Shown here in pieces: positions 11,009 to 21,609 of a DNA stretch of 64,000 nt (its first letter is position 1; each line of letters begins with the position of its first letter). The notes below the pieces were generated by a model, which was not told the DNA's origin, ran no database searches, and saw only the letters and a list, made by a program, of their open reading frames with translations. The stretch is from Topomyia yanbarensis (lineage: Eukaryota > Arthropoda > Insecta > Diptera > Culicidae). The position numbers were made by a program, and so were the translations under genes. Where the stretch lies: assembly GCF_030247195.1 (NCBI RefSeq), contig NC_080671.1, forward strand, positions 74,385,945 to 74,449,944, given 5' to 3'.

Positions 11009-11258
11009 TGGTCGGTGTTAAGTCAGACCGGACCAAGTCGCAAAACATCAAAAAATGAGTTAATGATAGCACTGGATAAAGAATTTCTTAATCTACATTC
11101 CACTTTTACCAGATTTGAAATATGAAACAATAAACAAGAATTATGGTAAAAAATATTTTCCAATTATAATGTAAAGGATGCTGCGATTCAAACTTTAAAC
11201 GCGTTTTTCTCGAAATCAATGCGCTGTCACTTAGTCCGGTCTGACCTAACACCGACCA
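11009..11258. mobile_element. 250-bp TA-flanked miniature element
   Basis: The segment begins TGGTCGGTGTTAAGTCAGAC and its right end, read inward, begins TGGTCGGTGTTAGGTCAGAC. The inverted repeats are about 29 bp with two mismatches. TA dinucleotides abut both ends (11007-11008 and 11259-11260), consistent with a Tc1/mariner-type target duplication. The interior is non-coding. It sits just upstream of the CR1 ORF1 remnant. Confidence 0.75.
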
Positions 11259-11289
11259 TATTTGACATGATTTTTGCCGTTTACAGACA

Positions 11290-11640
11290 CAGTTTTTGAC
11301 TGCCACTCCAGTCTGGCCAAATTACGGTACTTCTCGACCACCTAAGAAACGTCGACGCGAGGATGGTCCTGATCCGAGCAGTATTCTTGTCGGTGGTCGA
11401 AAGTTAGTCGATAATAACAACATTCTCACGATTCCACCTCCCACGCCGTTGTTCTGGTTGTATTTTTCCCGCTTTCATCCCAGCGTTAGCAAGAAAACTG
11501 TCGAAAAAATGTCCAAAATAGGACTAAATTGCAACGACGAGATAAAGGTTATTTCGCTTGTTAAAAATGCATAGACGTCAGTACTCTGAACTTCATATCC
11601 TTCAAAGTTGGAATTCACCCAAAGTATCGTGATGCAGCTC
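11290..11640 (+). pseudogene. CR1/Jockey LINE ORF1, part before the piggyBac insertion
   Basis: The plus strand encodes a basic patch (PKKRRRED) and then PLFWLYFSRFHPSVSKKTVE with KVISLVKNA. After a one-base frameshift near 11575 it continues DVSTLNFISFKVGIHPKYRD. This is the RNA-binding gag-like region of CR1/Jockey-group ORF1 proteins. The reading frame stops because a TTAA-flanked element begins at 11641, and it resumes at 13451. It has one frameshift and a large insertion, so it is not functional. Confidence 0.75.
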
Positions 11641-11730
11641 TTAACCCTTGTGAAGGCAAGCTAAAATCCTAACGTTAAAGGGCAAGCCGGGCCTCTCAGG
11701 CCCGTCTAAATTCAAGCTCCTTTTTGTCGT

Positions 11731-12480
11731 TCTCATATAGAAAGGTTATGCAATCGGTCGAAATTTCGACTTTTTAACCGAGACCCGCAGGGCCAAATCT
11801 CTTATACCATTCGACTCAGTTCGTCGAGATCGTAAAATGTCTGTATGTGTATGTATGTATGGATGTATGTGTGTGGCAAACAATCTCACCGATTTTTCTC
11901 CGATGTGGCTGGGCCGATTTGTACAAATTTAGTCTCAAATGAAAGGTGCAGCCTTCCCATCGGTCGTTATTGATTTTTTTATTGATCCGACTTTCGGTTC
12001 TGGAGTTACGTGTTGAAGAGTACAATCACACAGCAAATTTCCATAGAAACTGATACCACCATGATGTCCAAATGATGCAATATATATTAAAATATGTGCA
12101 ACATTACTTGGCTTTGCATGATCATTAATGACCCACCGAAGGCACTTCGACCACATTGGCCAGCTATGGCGGTTCTTGATGCCCCGGGGGAACTTACCAA
12201 GTTCCTAAGATAATGTCATACATATTTCTCAGCGAATTCTTTACCGATTTTTACAAACTTGATTTCAAATGAAAGGTACAGCATTCCCATTGATGCCCCG
12301 GGGGAACTTACCAAGTTCCTAAGATAATGTCATACCTATTTCTCAGCGAATTCTTTACCGATTTTTACAAACTTGATTTCAAATGAAAGGTACAGCATTC
12401 CCATTGGCTGCTGTTGAATTTCTGATTGATCCGACTTCCGGTTCCGGAATTACAGGATGATGAGTACGAACGCGCAGCAA
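11731..12480 (+). repeat. Mosquito-type dispersed repeat with TGTA microsatellite
   Basis: The segment runs CATATAGAAAGGTTATGCAA, a GACTCAGTTCGTCGAGAT region, a short TGTATG microsatellite (11836-11872), then the block CTCAAATGAAAGGTGCAGCC and ATTGATCCGACTTTCGGTTC. The same ordered blocks occur on the opposite strand at 33936-34504. The 3' blocks recur after an internal duplication, so this repeat truncates the piggyBac transposase remnant. Confidence 0.65.
12178..12405 (+). repeat. 114-bp tandem duplication
   Basis: Two adjacent copies, 12178-12291 and 12292-12405, both begin GATGCCCCGGGGGAACTTAC and end GCATTCCCATT. I see a single mismatch (CATACATATTT versus CATACCTATTT), which points to a recent tandem event inside an older repeat. 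Confidence 0.9.
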
Positions 12481-12505
12481 ATCTCGATTTAAGCGTATAA
12501 GGCGA

Positions 12506-12809
12506 TGGATGTAAAAAGGTTAATTTTTCCAAAAGGTGAGCACTCCGAAGATCACGTCGACTGTCGATTGGTTCTGAGCTCCATTTCGTTTGAACACGAC
12601 CAATAAATGTTTCTGGGCTGCTATTAATTTCTTCTGATGCATAACCGGAGTACATGAATATTTTCTGCATCAGATTCATCGTCGGAAGCAATATCATTCA
12701 CATCTTCTTCCTCGCTTTGCAAATCAGTTTCAGAATCGTCTGCTGTTGAATTTGCTCGAATTTCTTCCATTATTTCAGATTCTTTGAGACGATTGAAAAC
12801 ATATGGCAT
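12506..12809 (-). pseudogene. piggyBac-like transposase, N-terminal remnant
   Basis: From the ATG at 12809 the minus strand encodes an acidic amino terminus with EIMEEIRANSTADDSETD and SEEEDVNDIASDDESD. After a frameshift near 12650 it continues FIGRVQTKWSSEPIDSRRDL then RSAHLLE. Acidic N-termini followed by a KWSSxP...R...HN-like block are typical of piggyBac transposases, which cut at TTAA. The DDD catalytic core is absent, because the frame ends where the dispersed repeat begins. The location inside TTAA-flanked terminal repeats supports the family call. Confidence 0.65.
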
Positions 12810-13450
12810 ATCGTCTTATAGCCATTTCAATTTTTTGTTGCTTTTAGATCCTACAATTTGAATAATTACGACAACTATAACACAAAGAATAGTCAACAAA
12901 AATAGACAATAACGACAGAGTTAGGTTACGTTGTATCCAAATAATTGTCAAGTAGACCACAGTGGGTGAAATAAAAGTATTTACCCAAAAAATATGACAC
13001 ACGTCATTATGGCATGCTATTTTTACATTTCTTATAAAAGAAATGTATAGAATTCGCTCAAACTTTCAAGATTTTTTTCTTATAAGAAAAGGTAAAAAGA
13101 TAAAATCAATCAAAACATGAAAAAAATTCCTGCTAATATGAAAATGAACTCATCAAAATGTTTTTTTCAGATAAATATTAATGTATAAAACCTGTGGTAT
13201 TCCTAGTAAATATTGCATGCATACCGGGCCTGCCAGGCCCGGCTTGCCTTTTTGTGCATGTAAAAAATTCAAACATAGCTGCGCATCACTCCATAGATGA
13301 AAATTTCACGATTTTTTATTTTTGTTATAGATTTCAAAGCTACTTATCAAAATTTCCATGCCCAAGCTTATACTGCATACACATTTTTTTGTAACTAAAA
13401 AATTGTAACGTGCCGGGCCTCTGAGACCCGGTTGCCTTTTTGAGGGTTAA

Positions 13451-14451
13451 TCCTGACGCATGGCCACAAGGCATATTGTTCAGGGAATTTGAGGATAGCC
13501 GTACCCAGAAGATTTGGTGCCCCGACTGATTTTCCCCCGCCTTCAGAATTCGCATGTGCTCCGCTAATCCAACCCGGTCCATCAACCGTACAGAGGACTC
13601 CGCAACGATTGGCAATGCCACTATACCAAGCTACACCGCCATTGTCGATGCTGATCGCATACTGGGACGCAACGCAGTTGGTACTATGGAAGCCCTCGAG
13701 TCGACCCCTTGCTGCCTGCGTTCAGCAGTCGTTCCGGTCCTGTATGTGTAGATGAAGAAGGGGTCTTCCAAGCTTCCTATCGCGACAAGAATTATACAAA
13801 TTGTAACGTTACACCGGTTGAACCGATTCACGCTTCTAGTTCATCGCCCGAATTTTGCCGTAAGCTACCACCGTCCCATTCCTGCTCTCTGCATCGCACC
13901 ATCGAGGTTCAAAGCACACTGGGACGCACCGCAGTTGGCATTATGGAAGCCCTCGATCCCCCCACCGCAGTCGAGCAATTGCAGCCAGCGATCATCAGTC
14001 GTCCCGGTCATGTGTTTGGGATGAGTGAAAGGGTCTTCCAACCCGCCCCAAATGGAAAGTACACATATGATCCGAACATTTCAAGCGCTGATGTATTCTT
14101 CGCTTCCAGTAATCTTGTGACCAGATGTCAATCATCTCTCTCGCCGACGCCGATCGTCGCATTATGGGGTGCGACGCAGTTGATTCGCTCTCTGCTGAAC
14201 CTGATCCGTCATCCGATAACATCGAGATTTACTACCAGAATGTTGGTGGCTTAAATTTATTAACGGACAGCTATTTGCTCGCGACCATAGGCTGCTGTTA
14301 TGACGTCATCGCCTTAACCGAAACGGAGCTCGACAACCGTACTCTATCTCGCCAGGTGTTTGGTTCAACATTCGATGTTTTCCGCTGTGACCGCAATGCC
14401 CTCAACAGCCTCAAGACAACAGGTGGTGGTGTACTCATCGCAGTTCGTTGA
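13451..14451 (+). pseudogene. CR1/Jockey LINE: end of ORF1 and start of endonuclease
   Basis: This continues the ORF1 interrupted at 11640, with WPQGILFREFED directly after the TTAA. The middle part contains three degenerate repeats of roughly 250 bp, marked by GGGACGCAACGCAGTTGG-like words at 13663, 13920 and 14165. From about 14218 it encodes the start of the apurinic-type endonuclease: NIEIYYQNVGGL, then YDVIALTETELDNRTLS and VFRCDRNALNS, ending GGGVLIAVR. The magnesium-binding glutamate of the LTET motif is present. The copy stops near 14453; the remaining endonuclease and RT are missing. Several frameshifts are needed to read it through. Confidence 0.75.
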
Positions 14452-14499
14452 AATTTCAAGTTTTGTTTCCTAACTGACTGAAAATAAGATTATAATGGC

Positions 14500-14592
14500 A
14501 CACAAAATAGATGTTTGACCACGGAGGTCCGCACTAACCCAGGGTGATTTCTAAGAGGTCCGTGGTATGAGAAAGGTTGAGAATCGATGGTT
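14500..14592 (-). repeat. Solitary hAT-like terminus
   Basis: Read on the minus strand, this begins near ATTCTCAACCTTTCTCATAC, followed by CCACGGACC and CGGACCTCCGTGG. The TTCTCAACC then GCGGACC order is a well-known signature of hAT element ends in animals. I see no partner end. Confidence 0.4.
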
Positions 14593-15190
14593 TAGAGTTT
14601 ATAAAACTTTGCGTTTGTAGGTAAAGAATTCTTGTTAGGATACGTAGGGAAAAATATGTTCAGATTTGTCACTGGTTTATATTTTTAGTGTTGTTCTACT
14701 AGATAATTAGGTAATAAAGGTCGGTTAACTAAAGAGAAAGTAGTCGTAGTCAAAGATTCTATGTGATATAATTACTGTAATACTGCTTTAGTTGAAAAGC
14801 TCCCAGAGCACGTTAAGGTACAGTATCCTGCCGATGGATTCAGCTTTGTCGCCTCTTTACGCTTATAAACGTAACACTAGCCATGTGTCGTCTTGTATAC
14901 TAAGAATCATTACGTACTGAACACCCTCTTTCAAATGACACCCATATTCTCACTATTCTGTAGTGACTGGAAGTCGCCATCTTGAATTTCCAATTGGCGG
15001 TAATAATGAATTTTCGATGTCTACTGACCACCCTCTTTCAAATTACAATCATATTGCTGATGGTTTTCTTTGATTATTTATCACAAATTTCTGAAACTGT
15101 TCTGATGATAAAAGTGGTTTATCTATATAACCTACTTAAACAGGTTTTGCTCTTAATAAAACCTGACCAGTTTTTGTTCGCAGTGAATTT
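14593..15190. other. Unassigned stretch with one minisatellite-related piece
   Basis: Positions 14910-15060 carry, in reverse orientation, the CCAAGATGGCGACTTCC-type unit of the array at 9405-9945. I see nothing else recognisable. Confidence 0.5.
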
Positions 15191-15474
15191 TTAACCCACT
15201 CTTGCACTCAGCCTCAGCCCTTGCAGTTACTCGTTCACTTGCTGCTTATTTTTGGTACTTGTTTCTTCACCAGTCGTTTCCTTTACTTATACCGTTGATA
15301 CTTGTTGTTAATTTTTTTCGGTAGTTCTTCTATTTGATTTTTGTTTTTTATTGATGCGTAACTTCTCTATTTATTTCTTTAAAGTCTGCATTTTCTTTTT
15401 TGTTTGTTGTTTGTTGTTTGTTTCCTTTTTTTCTATTTTTCTCCAATTCGTATTTTATTGTTTCATGGGATAGC
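15191..15474. repeat. T-rich low-complexity tract (upstream of SINE)
   Basis: Plus-strand T-rich sequence with TTGTT/TTACT words. It is continuous in composition with 15723-17880, so the SINE inserted into it. Confidence 0.6.
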
Positions 15475-15722
15475 GACGGTGGTTCAGTGTTAAGCGTGAA
15501 CACCACTCATTCCAGTTGGCCTAGGTTCAATTCCAGCCGAGATCGTTGAGATTTTTCTTAAGTAAAAAAATCTGCGGTTACGTCTTCCTTCGGAATGGAA
15601 GTAAAGCCGTTGGTCCTCGGTCCCATGAATTGATGGATCGATATCTAGCCCAGATAGTGGAATCACTTCTCTGGCGTCGGTAAAGAAGAAGTAGAACCCA
15701 ATTTCTATACTTATTAACAAAT
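15475..15722 (+). mobile_element. tRNA-derived SINE, head and body only
   Basis: This aligns closely to the first 250 bases of the SINE at 61407-61954. It has an A-box-like GGTGGTTCAGTG and a B-box-like AGGTTCAATTCC, then TTGAGATTTTTC, ACGTCTTCCTTCGGAA and CTCTGGCGTCGGTAAAGAAG. The 3' half and hexamer tail are missing and I see no target duplication. RNA polymerase III boxes would have driven transcription. Confidence 0.75.
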
Positions 15723-17880
15723 ATCTGCTCAGTTTTTAATTGTTTCTATGTTAAGAATAAGAAACAAGCTTTAATTATTTATTTATGTGCCACACCTTCC
15801 ATAGTTACTTGTTCCCTCTTTATTTATTGTGATGGATATTTGATTGGATGTTACTCGTTTATAAACACTTATTTTCACTTGCTTTTAACCTATTTTGTGT
15901 GATTTGTTCTTTTCTCACTTATTTAATTTATTTCTTAGTTAATTAGTTCTTTGTTCTTTATTTATTTGTTAACAATTTTTGCATTTTTACACTTTTGATG
16001 CCTTTTTCGATGCTAATTTGTAAATCGATTCTTTTTGTCGATTTTCTTTGGTCTCTGTCATTTTCATTTTCTTCGACATTTGTTTCTATGCATTTTGTAC
16101 ACTGCCGTTATAAGCTTAATTGCCCCATGTTCTATGGGATTCCCTATATACATGGGACAATTATGCGTAGAACGGCAGTACAGTTCATACTTGTTTTTTA
16201 TTCGTTAGTATTGATTCCATTGATATTATGTTCTCGCTTCTTTTTCGTTGCTACTTACTTTTCATATGTTTTGCTTTTGCTTCGTTGTTACTTCTTCAAT
16301 TACAAAATTTTTCGACGCCAAATTTTTTGATTGTTACTTTTTAATGTCGGCTATTTTTTATTTATTTTTTAGTCATTGATTTCTTTGTAATTTTTTTGTT
16401 ATTTGCGTTTTTGATGCCTGTTGTTTGTAACCTGTTTACTTTTACTTGCTTTTAATATCTGATCTATTGATTCTTGCTTTGTTGTAACTTGTATTTATAA
16501 TACTAATTTATTTGTTACTTCTGTTGGTGTTATGTGAATCAATATCATTTGTATTTTTGTGTCCGATTTTTGTTACTTATCTTCACGTTTCGTGTTCATT
16601 CAATTTTCTTTTCACGTGTTTCATTATTGTTGGTTTCTGTTTTACCCCTTTTGTAATCTGTTTTATTCGCATTTTGTTACCTTTTCATTCTTGTTTGTTT
16701 GAATGCTACTTGTTTATTGCTGCTTTTTAAAACGTGCTTTTGTCTAAATTGTTTTAATTTTTTTCTCCGTTACTTGATTTTTTTCTCGTTTCGTTGTAAC
16801 CATTTCTGTGTTTCTGCTTTTAGTTACTCGCTTCTTTATAATATGGTGCTTGATTACTTGTATCTTTTCTGCGTGTTTCTATGTTGATTTTTTCTTTATT
16901 ATCTTATTTCTACACTAGACATATTGTTACCTGTTTCTGTTAATTGGTTTTGTTTTAATGTTTTTTTTTATTTTCTTTGTTTGAAACAAATAATCTCCAA
17001 TAACGTAATTTCTGATTTCTTTGTCTCATGTACCATTGTTAGTTGTTTCATTGAAGCTGGTTCCAATTTCTACATCTTTCTTTGTTGATTTTTTGCCGTT
17101 CTCTTTTTATCTGTTTATTTATTACTTTTCTTTTTTCCTTATAATTTTCATTTTTAATTTTTTCGTTGCTGTTTATCGTTAATATTCGATTCGTCGTTTC
17201 TTTGTTTTTCGTTCAATGGTGATTTGCTTTTATGGAATAATTTTTCAGCTTTCCAGTTTTCAGTGGTTTAAAACAACGCTTTTAAATCTCAATTTCAACA
17301 TTTTGACGTTTTCGTTTGTGCTTTCTTCAGATGAGACTATATTTCAGAGAGATTGACTCGTTTCTTTGTTGTGTACTCTCATAATTTATAGTATTTATTC
17401 GTATAATCCGTTTGCTTTTTGCCTTGATTCATTTTTCGTATTTTTTGTGTTACCTGTTGCTTTTCTGTAGGTCTTTTTTCTGTTTGCGGTCTATTAATTG
17501 CTCTCTGTTACTTTGTTCCTCCATTTTTCGATCTTTATTTGGTTGTTTCTTGTTTCTCTTTTCAGTTTCTTATTTCGTTGTAGTCTTCTAATTTGCTGTT
17601 TTCGTAGTTTCTTTGTTTGCATTATTTCAATGGATTCTCTTTTTATTTCATTTTTCTTTGTGACTTGTTGCATCTTTATTTATTTATTATCTTTATTTTT
17701 TTGACGGTTCATTTTTTGAGACTTGTGTTACATTTACTTTTTTCATCGTTGCATGTTTGTTGTTTTTCCTTTGTTATTTGTTATTTGTTCCTAGATTCTT
17801 GGTTCCCGTTCTGTTGTCGCTTGTTTCTTAGTATCTTAATTCTTCGATATTTGTACTTCGTTTCAGATCACTAGTAATAT
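15723..17880. repeat. Long T-rich, strand-asymmetric low-complexity tract
   Basis: For about 2.1 kb the plus strand is dominated by T with interspersed G and C, in recurring words such as TTGTTACTTGTTT and TTTATTT. Open frames in it give only phenylalanine, leucine and cysteine-rich peptides and are not genes. A small non-T-rich island at 16090-16190 encodes nothing recognisable. Confidence 0.65.
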
Positions 17881-20177
17881 TTTGAAATATCAATCCTCTA
17901 GCCAACCAAAATAAAGAATTTTGACGAGTGCTGCCCTCTTGAATAGATAAACACGATTTAGCATCCATCGCTGTAATTACTAACACACACAAAGCCACAA
18001 CCATTTACCCAGCATCCGCGACGAGTGAGTAGAAAGCTGAGAAATATTGTTTCACGAAAATCATAAACCATATAAAACATTTTACAATAAATTCTCTTCC
18101 TTCTTCATCCCTCCCGGTACTGAACCCTGTCCTCGGTGAATTTTTCCGAATGAAACAGCATCCTTTCGGAGTGATATCAGGAAGATCCGGAGCAAGAAAT
18201 TAGTTTCCCCCTTGATGTACAGGAGAAACAAATAAATAAAGCACATTACGGCGTCAGAAGGACCATTATCTGCCGGAAAAGGGGTGACACACGCAGCATC
18301 GTATAAATAGAAGCGCTTCTTGTTTGCATTGCCCTCGATGCTGATGGTGGTGACTTGAACGGGTCTTCCCTCTTTTTTGTCAATCATTCAAATTTATCTT
18401 CCCCCGGGCACACACACCGCGAGTACTTAGACCTGCCAAGATTATGCATTATTAATCTTAAATTATGTTTATTGCCGTTAATCGAGGAAGCTTTCAGAGA
18501 TACGTAAGGGGAAGTTGTCCTCGAATTTTGGCATACCTTTAGCGTTACAACCTGCTTGTGGAGTTTTAGTAAATAACATTTAAACAAATCTGAATGAAAT
18601 TTTCTAGAGGAACTTTACCGATAAATTACTGATACTACAATAGCTTGAGGCTAATGATGAAGTATTTCTTAGCTTTGCTAGATTAAGTTTTTTTTGTGTA
18701 TTGAGGCCTACATCAAATGTCAATTTGAATGAAAAATCTCATTATTTTGAATCCAAGAAAGGAAAAAAAGTTTTTATCAAATTCTCACGATTTAGTCGTG
18801 CGAACATTTTGGCATTAAAAATGTAACGATCGCAAAAAAATATATTTAAATTTCCCCAAGTAAAAAATATACCTCATGCAAAAATAGATCGAACGAATTA
18901 CCTTTTAATAATTCATACATGTTTATGTTGCCAATTTACCTATATTAGAACAGTAATCATCAACAAATTGAAGCGCTCATTTAACACAACATCACACAAA
19001 TTACCCTTATCATCGGTTGGCACTGACGTGCCAGGACACGCCGTCCGGTCCAACCAACCAACCAACCTAGCATCACCAGAGGGCCGAGCGACAGGGAGCA
19101 AGAGACTGGAGGAAATTTTCCAAATAAACATAAACGACACATTAAAATTTATGTCGCTACGCATAGTTACAGAAATGAGCGCACGGCGCGGGGTCTTTCG
19201 CTCACTCTGTCCTACTTCTTCGGCCGCTGGCAATAATTCAAACTTAACTGCTTTTGATACGGTTGGTAAATTAAAAATTTTTTTTGAATAGACTGCGAAT
19301 ACAAGATCTAGGCACAGCTTTGGGAGAAAGGAACGATGAAACGGTCCGCCGAGAAGCCCGGCTGACGGGTCGGTGAGCCCTTAGCTGCGTTTGATGAATG
19401 TCCTTTTTTCGACGGGAAGTTTGTAATAATTTCAACTGTCTTGCTGTTGACTTCTTTTTGCCGGCGTTGCTATTCTTCTGTAAATTATGTCAGCCTATTG
19501 TTTCAAATGCTGTTCCGTTACAAACGAGCCTAACTTTCTCCAAGAAAAGTGAACCGAAACGAGCGAACGGTCGTACAAGGAGTTCACAATTGAAGAAAAT
19601 CCCGTGAGTTGCTGGCGGAAGATGGATGAAGTCAGTATTATTACACCGAAGGATAAGCATATTTCAGGGAGCTGCTTTCGCAGGCATGTAGTGTGTGGTG
19701 TGGAAGTGTTGTATTGTTCCGGAGAGAACAAACTGTTTGCTTTTAATTGCACTATGTTAACACGTTTGCTGGTGCTGCTGCTGCTGGAGGTTGTGTATGT
19801 CACGTCAGGCACAGTATGGAACTTTCTTTTGAAGAAAGTGCGCTGCGAGACGAGCACCGAAACTGAAAGTTGTGGGAGTTATTGTTCTGCGGATGCAATA
19901 CATTTAGCACTTAATAATTTGTAAGCGTTGTGGGACTCGCGTACCATATTTGTATGTTACCAAGATTCTACGTTATACGTCTCAGTTGATTTAATAAAAT
20001 ACGAAAAGCTGCAGTACAATAAATTCAAAGATTTAGTTATCTAGAACTGGGAGAGTTTAACTTGTTGCGCAAAAAGATGTGGCAGGATTTCGGAATTTAA
20101 TTTCTGATATGAATACAATTTGTTTTCATCTACTAAAATTTATGTTAAGGAAAGACTTTTTTCATTCTTTTATTGCG
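17881..20177. other. Unassigned, possibly single-copy stretch
   Basis: No family or gene is recognised. Sub-regions 18090-18420 and 19010-19390 have higher GC and longer open frames on both strands (up to about 120 codons), but no domain, start context or splice pattern that I can defend. They could be conserved non-coding or exon-adjacent DNA. Confidence 0.4.
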
Positions 20178-20392
20178 ATTTATATGATAACTGAGTTGAC
20201 ATATGATCTTACCATTTTTAGTACGTTAGTTTAATTTCGACATCTCTGAATTTTGGAATTTTTCATAAAAAAGACCGTTTGATTAAGCAAACTTTTCGTG
20301 GTTTGCTGCCAAAAAATCAAAATTGTAGAGAAATCTGAACAAATTAAAAGAAAAAGTAAATTGATATGTCAACTCAGTCATCAAAAAATGGT
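20178..20392. mobile_element. Small hairpin element, about 200 bp
   Basis: GATAACTGAGTTGACATATG near 20187 is matched, read inward from the other side, by GATGACTGAGTTGACATATC ending near 20386. The inverted repeat is about 24 bp with few mismatches and the spacer is non-coding. Target duplication is unclear. Confidence 0.45.
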
Positions 20393-20439
20393 AATTGAAA
20401 AAAATGGTAGGAAAAACACCTTTTTGATCATCCCCAAAA

Positions 20440-20790
20440 CCACAATAAGAAACACAAGAATTTGAAATATACAGATCGGAAAACTAGAAGTGGCAGGGTT
20501 ATTAGGAATAGGCTTAAAATCATGCGGGCAATTTTTTGTCTTCTGTTGGCAGGAGTCGAGTTTAGGCAGCAAAATTACGAATCACTCATGTTTACCAACA
20601 TGTCTCCAGGTAAAGACAGACTTGTCCTTCTTTAATGTGAGAACCAACACTCTCACTTGAGTACTATGGCTCTAAATTTTCTTAACTTATCCTACTCAGT
20701 AATGTCTTGCTAATTGAATGTCATTAAAAAGTAAATATGAAAATGTGATTACATATTAGTCAAAATAAAAAAAGGAAAAAAAACCAGAAT
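20440..20790. repeat. Dispersed repeat shared with 61.1 kb, with one segment inverted
   Basis: Positions 20655-20790 match 61130-61260 in the same orientation (ACTATGGCTCTAAATTT and CATATTAGTC landmarks). Positions 20455-20525 match 61075-61125 in the opposite orientation (GGAAAACTAGAAGTGGCAGG). The two loci therefore hold the same family with a rearranged end. Confidence 0.6.
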
Positions 20791-21284
20791 TTCATCTTAT
20801 CCCAATAAAACTTTAAATAAATTTTAAGTTATAATTTATGTAATTGTTGAAAATTCAATTATTAATTTCAAATAAATTCTAACAAGATTTGAAAAATTAT
20901 GAATTCAGATTTGGTGAGGCAATTTGTAAAACGCTGTTCGTTTCATGGATATAAAAAATTCTTAAGAGTCAGCTTATCAAAAGTGTGATTTTGATTAATC
21001 TGTCAGCGTTTGTTTCTGCATATGTGGGTTGAATTTCGCTCAAATATCAGCTTGCTGCTTTAACGACAAGTTTGCTAAAGTCGGTCGTAAGAGGTGACTT
21101 TCGATTCTGTGTGAAACTTCAGTAAGATTGGAAGTGAAAGAAGGTGTTGAAACTGAATCGGTAAAAGTAAGCAAAAATAGACAACTTTAACAAAAATTAT
21201 TCGGTTCTAAAAGTTGTGATTATACATTTTTTAAAGAATCGTAGCTTTTTAAAAAAGAATCGAGGGCCACTTACTCTTTTTCAA
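20791..21284. other. Unassigned AT-rich stretch
   Basis: I recognise no gene or repeat family here, only short chance reading frames. Confidence 0.4.
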
Positions 21285-21309
21285 GAGTCGATTCACTTGC
21301 CCATCTCTA
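21285..21309 (-). repeat. hAT-like terminus
   Basis: On the minus strand the sequence starts TAGAGATGGGCAAGTGAATC, then GACTC and an AGAATCG-rich region. (C/T)AGAGATGGGCAA is a frequent hAT terminal motif. The partner end was not found. Confidence 0.45.
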
Positions 21310-21404
21310 CTGCCAATCATTGGCCTAGCTTGAAAACTTGTGTGTAAAGCCAAAACTTTCTTGTCGGATGTGAGTTCGAAAATGTCAAGCGAGAGCGCTG
21401 ACTG

Positions 21405-21600
21405 GATATGGCAAATTCAATTTTCACAAGGCTACTATTCAGCGTGCTGAGTATTATTTGTTCAATTTTTGTGAATCCGATTACAGAACTTCATATTAAT
21501 TGATATATAAATACCCAGCAGTAATGTATCCGGATTTTTGGATCTATGTACATAGAAAACTCAACGATCTGTTTTTGTTGCTCGTCCAATATGGTAGAAC
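21405..21600 (+). mobile_element. 3' end of the I-type LINE, opposite orientation to the 46.8-50 kb copy
   Basis: This stretch is the reverse complement of about 46750-46930 with substitutions. It encodes KATIQRAEYYLFNFCESDYR, equivalent to the C-terminal zinc-like region of the LINE at 46.8-50 kb, followed by the same 3' UTR (ATCCGGAT and CTACGTA-like blocks). It is a severely 5'-truncated copy. Confidence 0.6.
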
Positions 21601-21609
21601 GCTATAGGC

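Larger units (their letters stand above)
11641..13450 (-). mobile_element. piggyBac-like element with TTAA duplications, itself rearranged
   Basis: The outer TTAA copies are at 11641-11644 and 13447-13450. The terminal inverted repeats read TTAACCCTTGTGAAGGCAAG on the left and TTAACCCTCAAAAAGGCAAC on the right, both followed by GGGCCT-type GC-rich palindromes. A third copy of the subterminal block is internal, near 13213-13263. Removing the element and one TTAA leaves the flanking LINE ORF1 in frame: its codons read RDAALN before and PDAWPQG after. A transposase remnant lies on the minus strand. Other dispersed repeats, including an internal tandem duplication, fill the interior. Confidence 0.8.

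Noticed and set aside
16500..17874. Several phenylalanine/cysteine-rich frames that look like membrane proteins
   Set aside because: They arise from the T-rich tract and lack any family signature.
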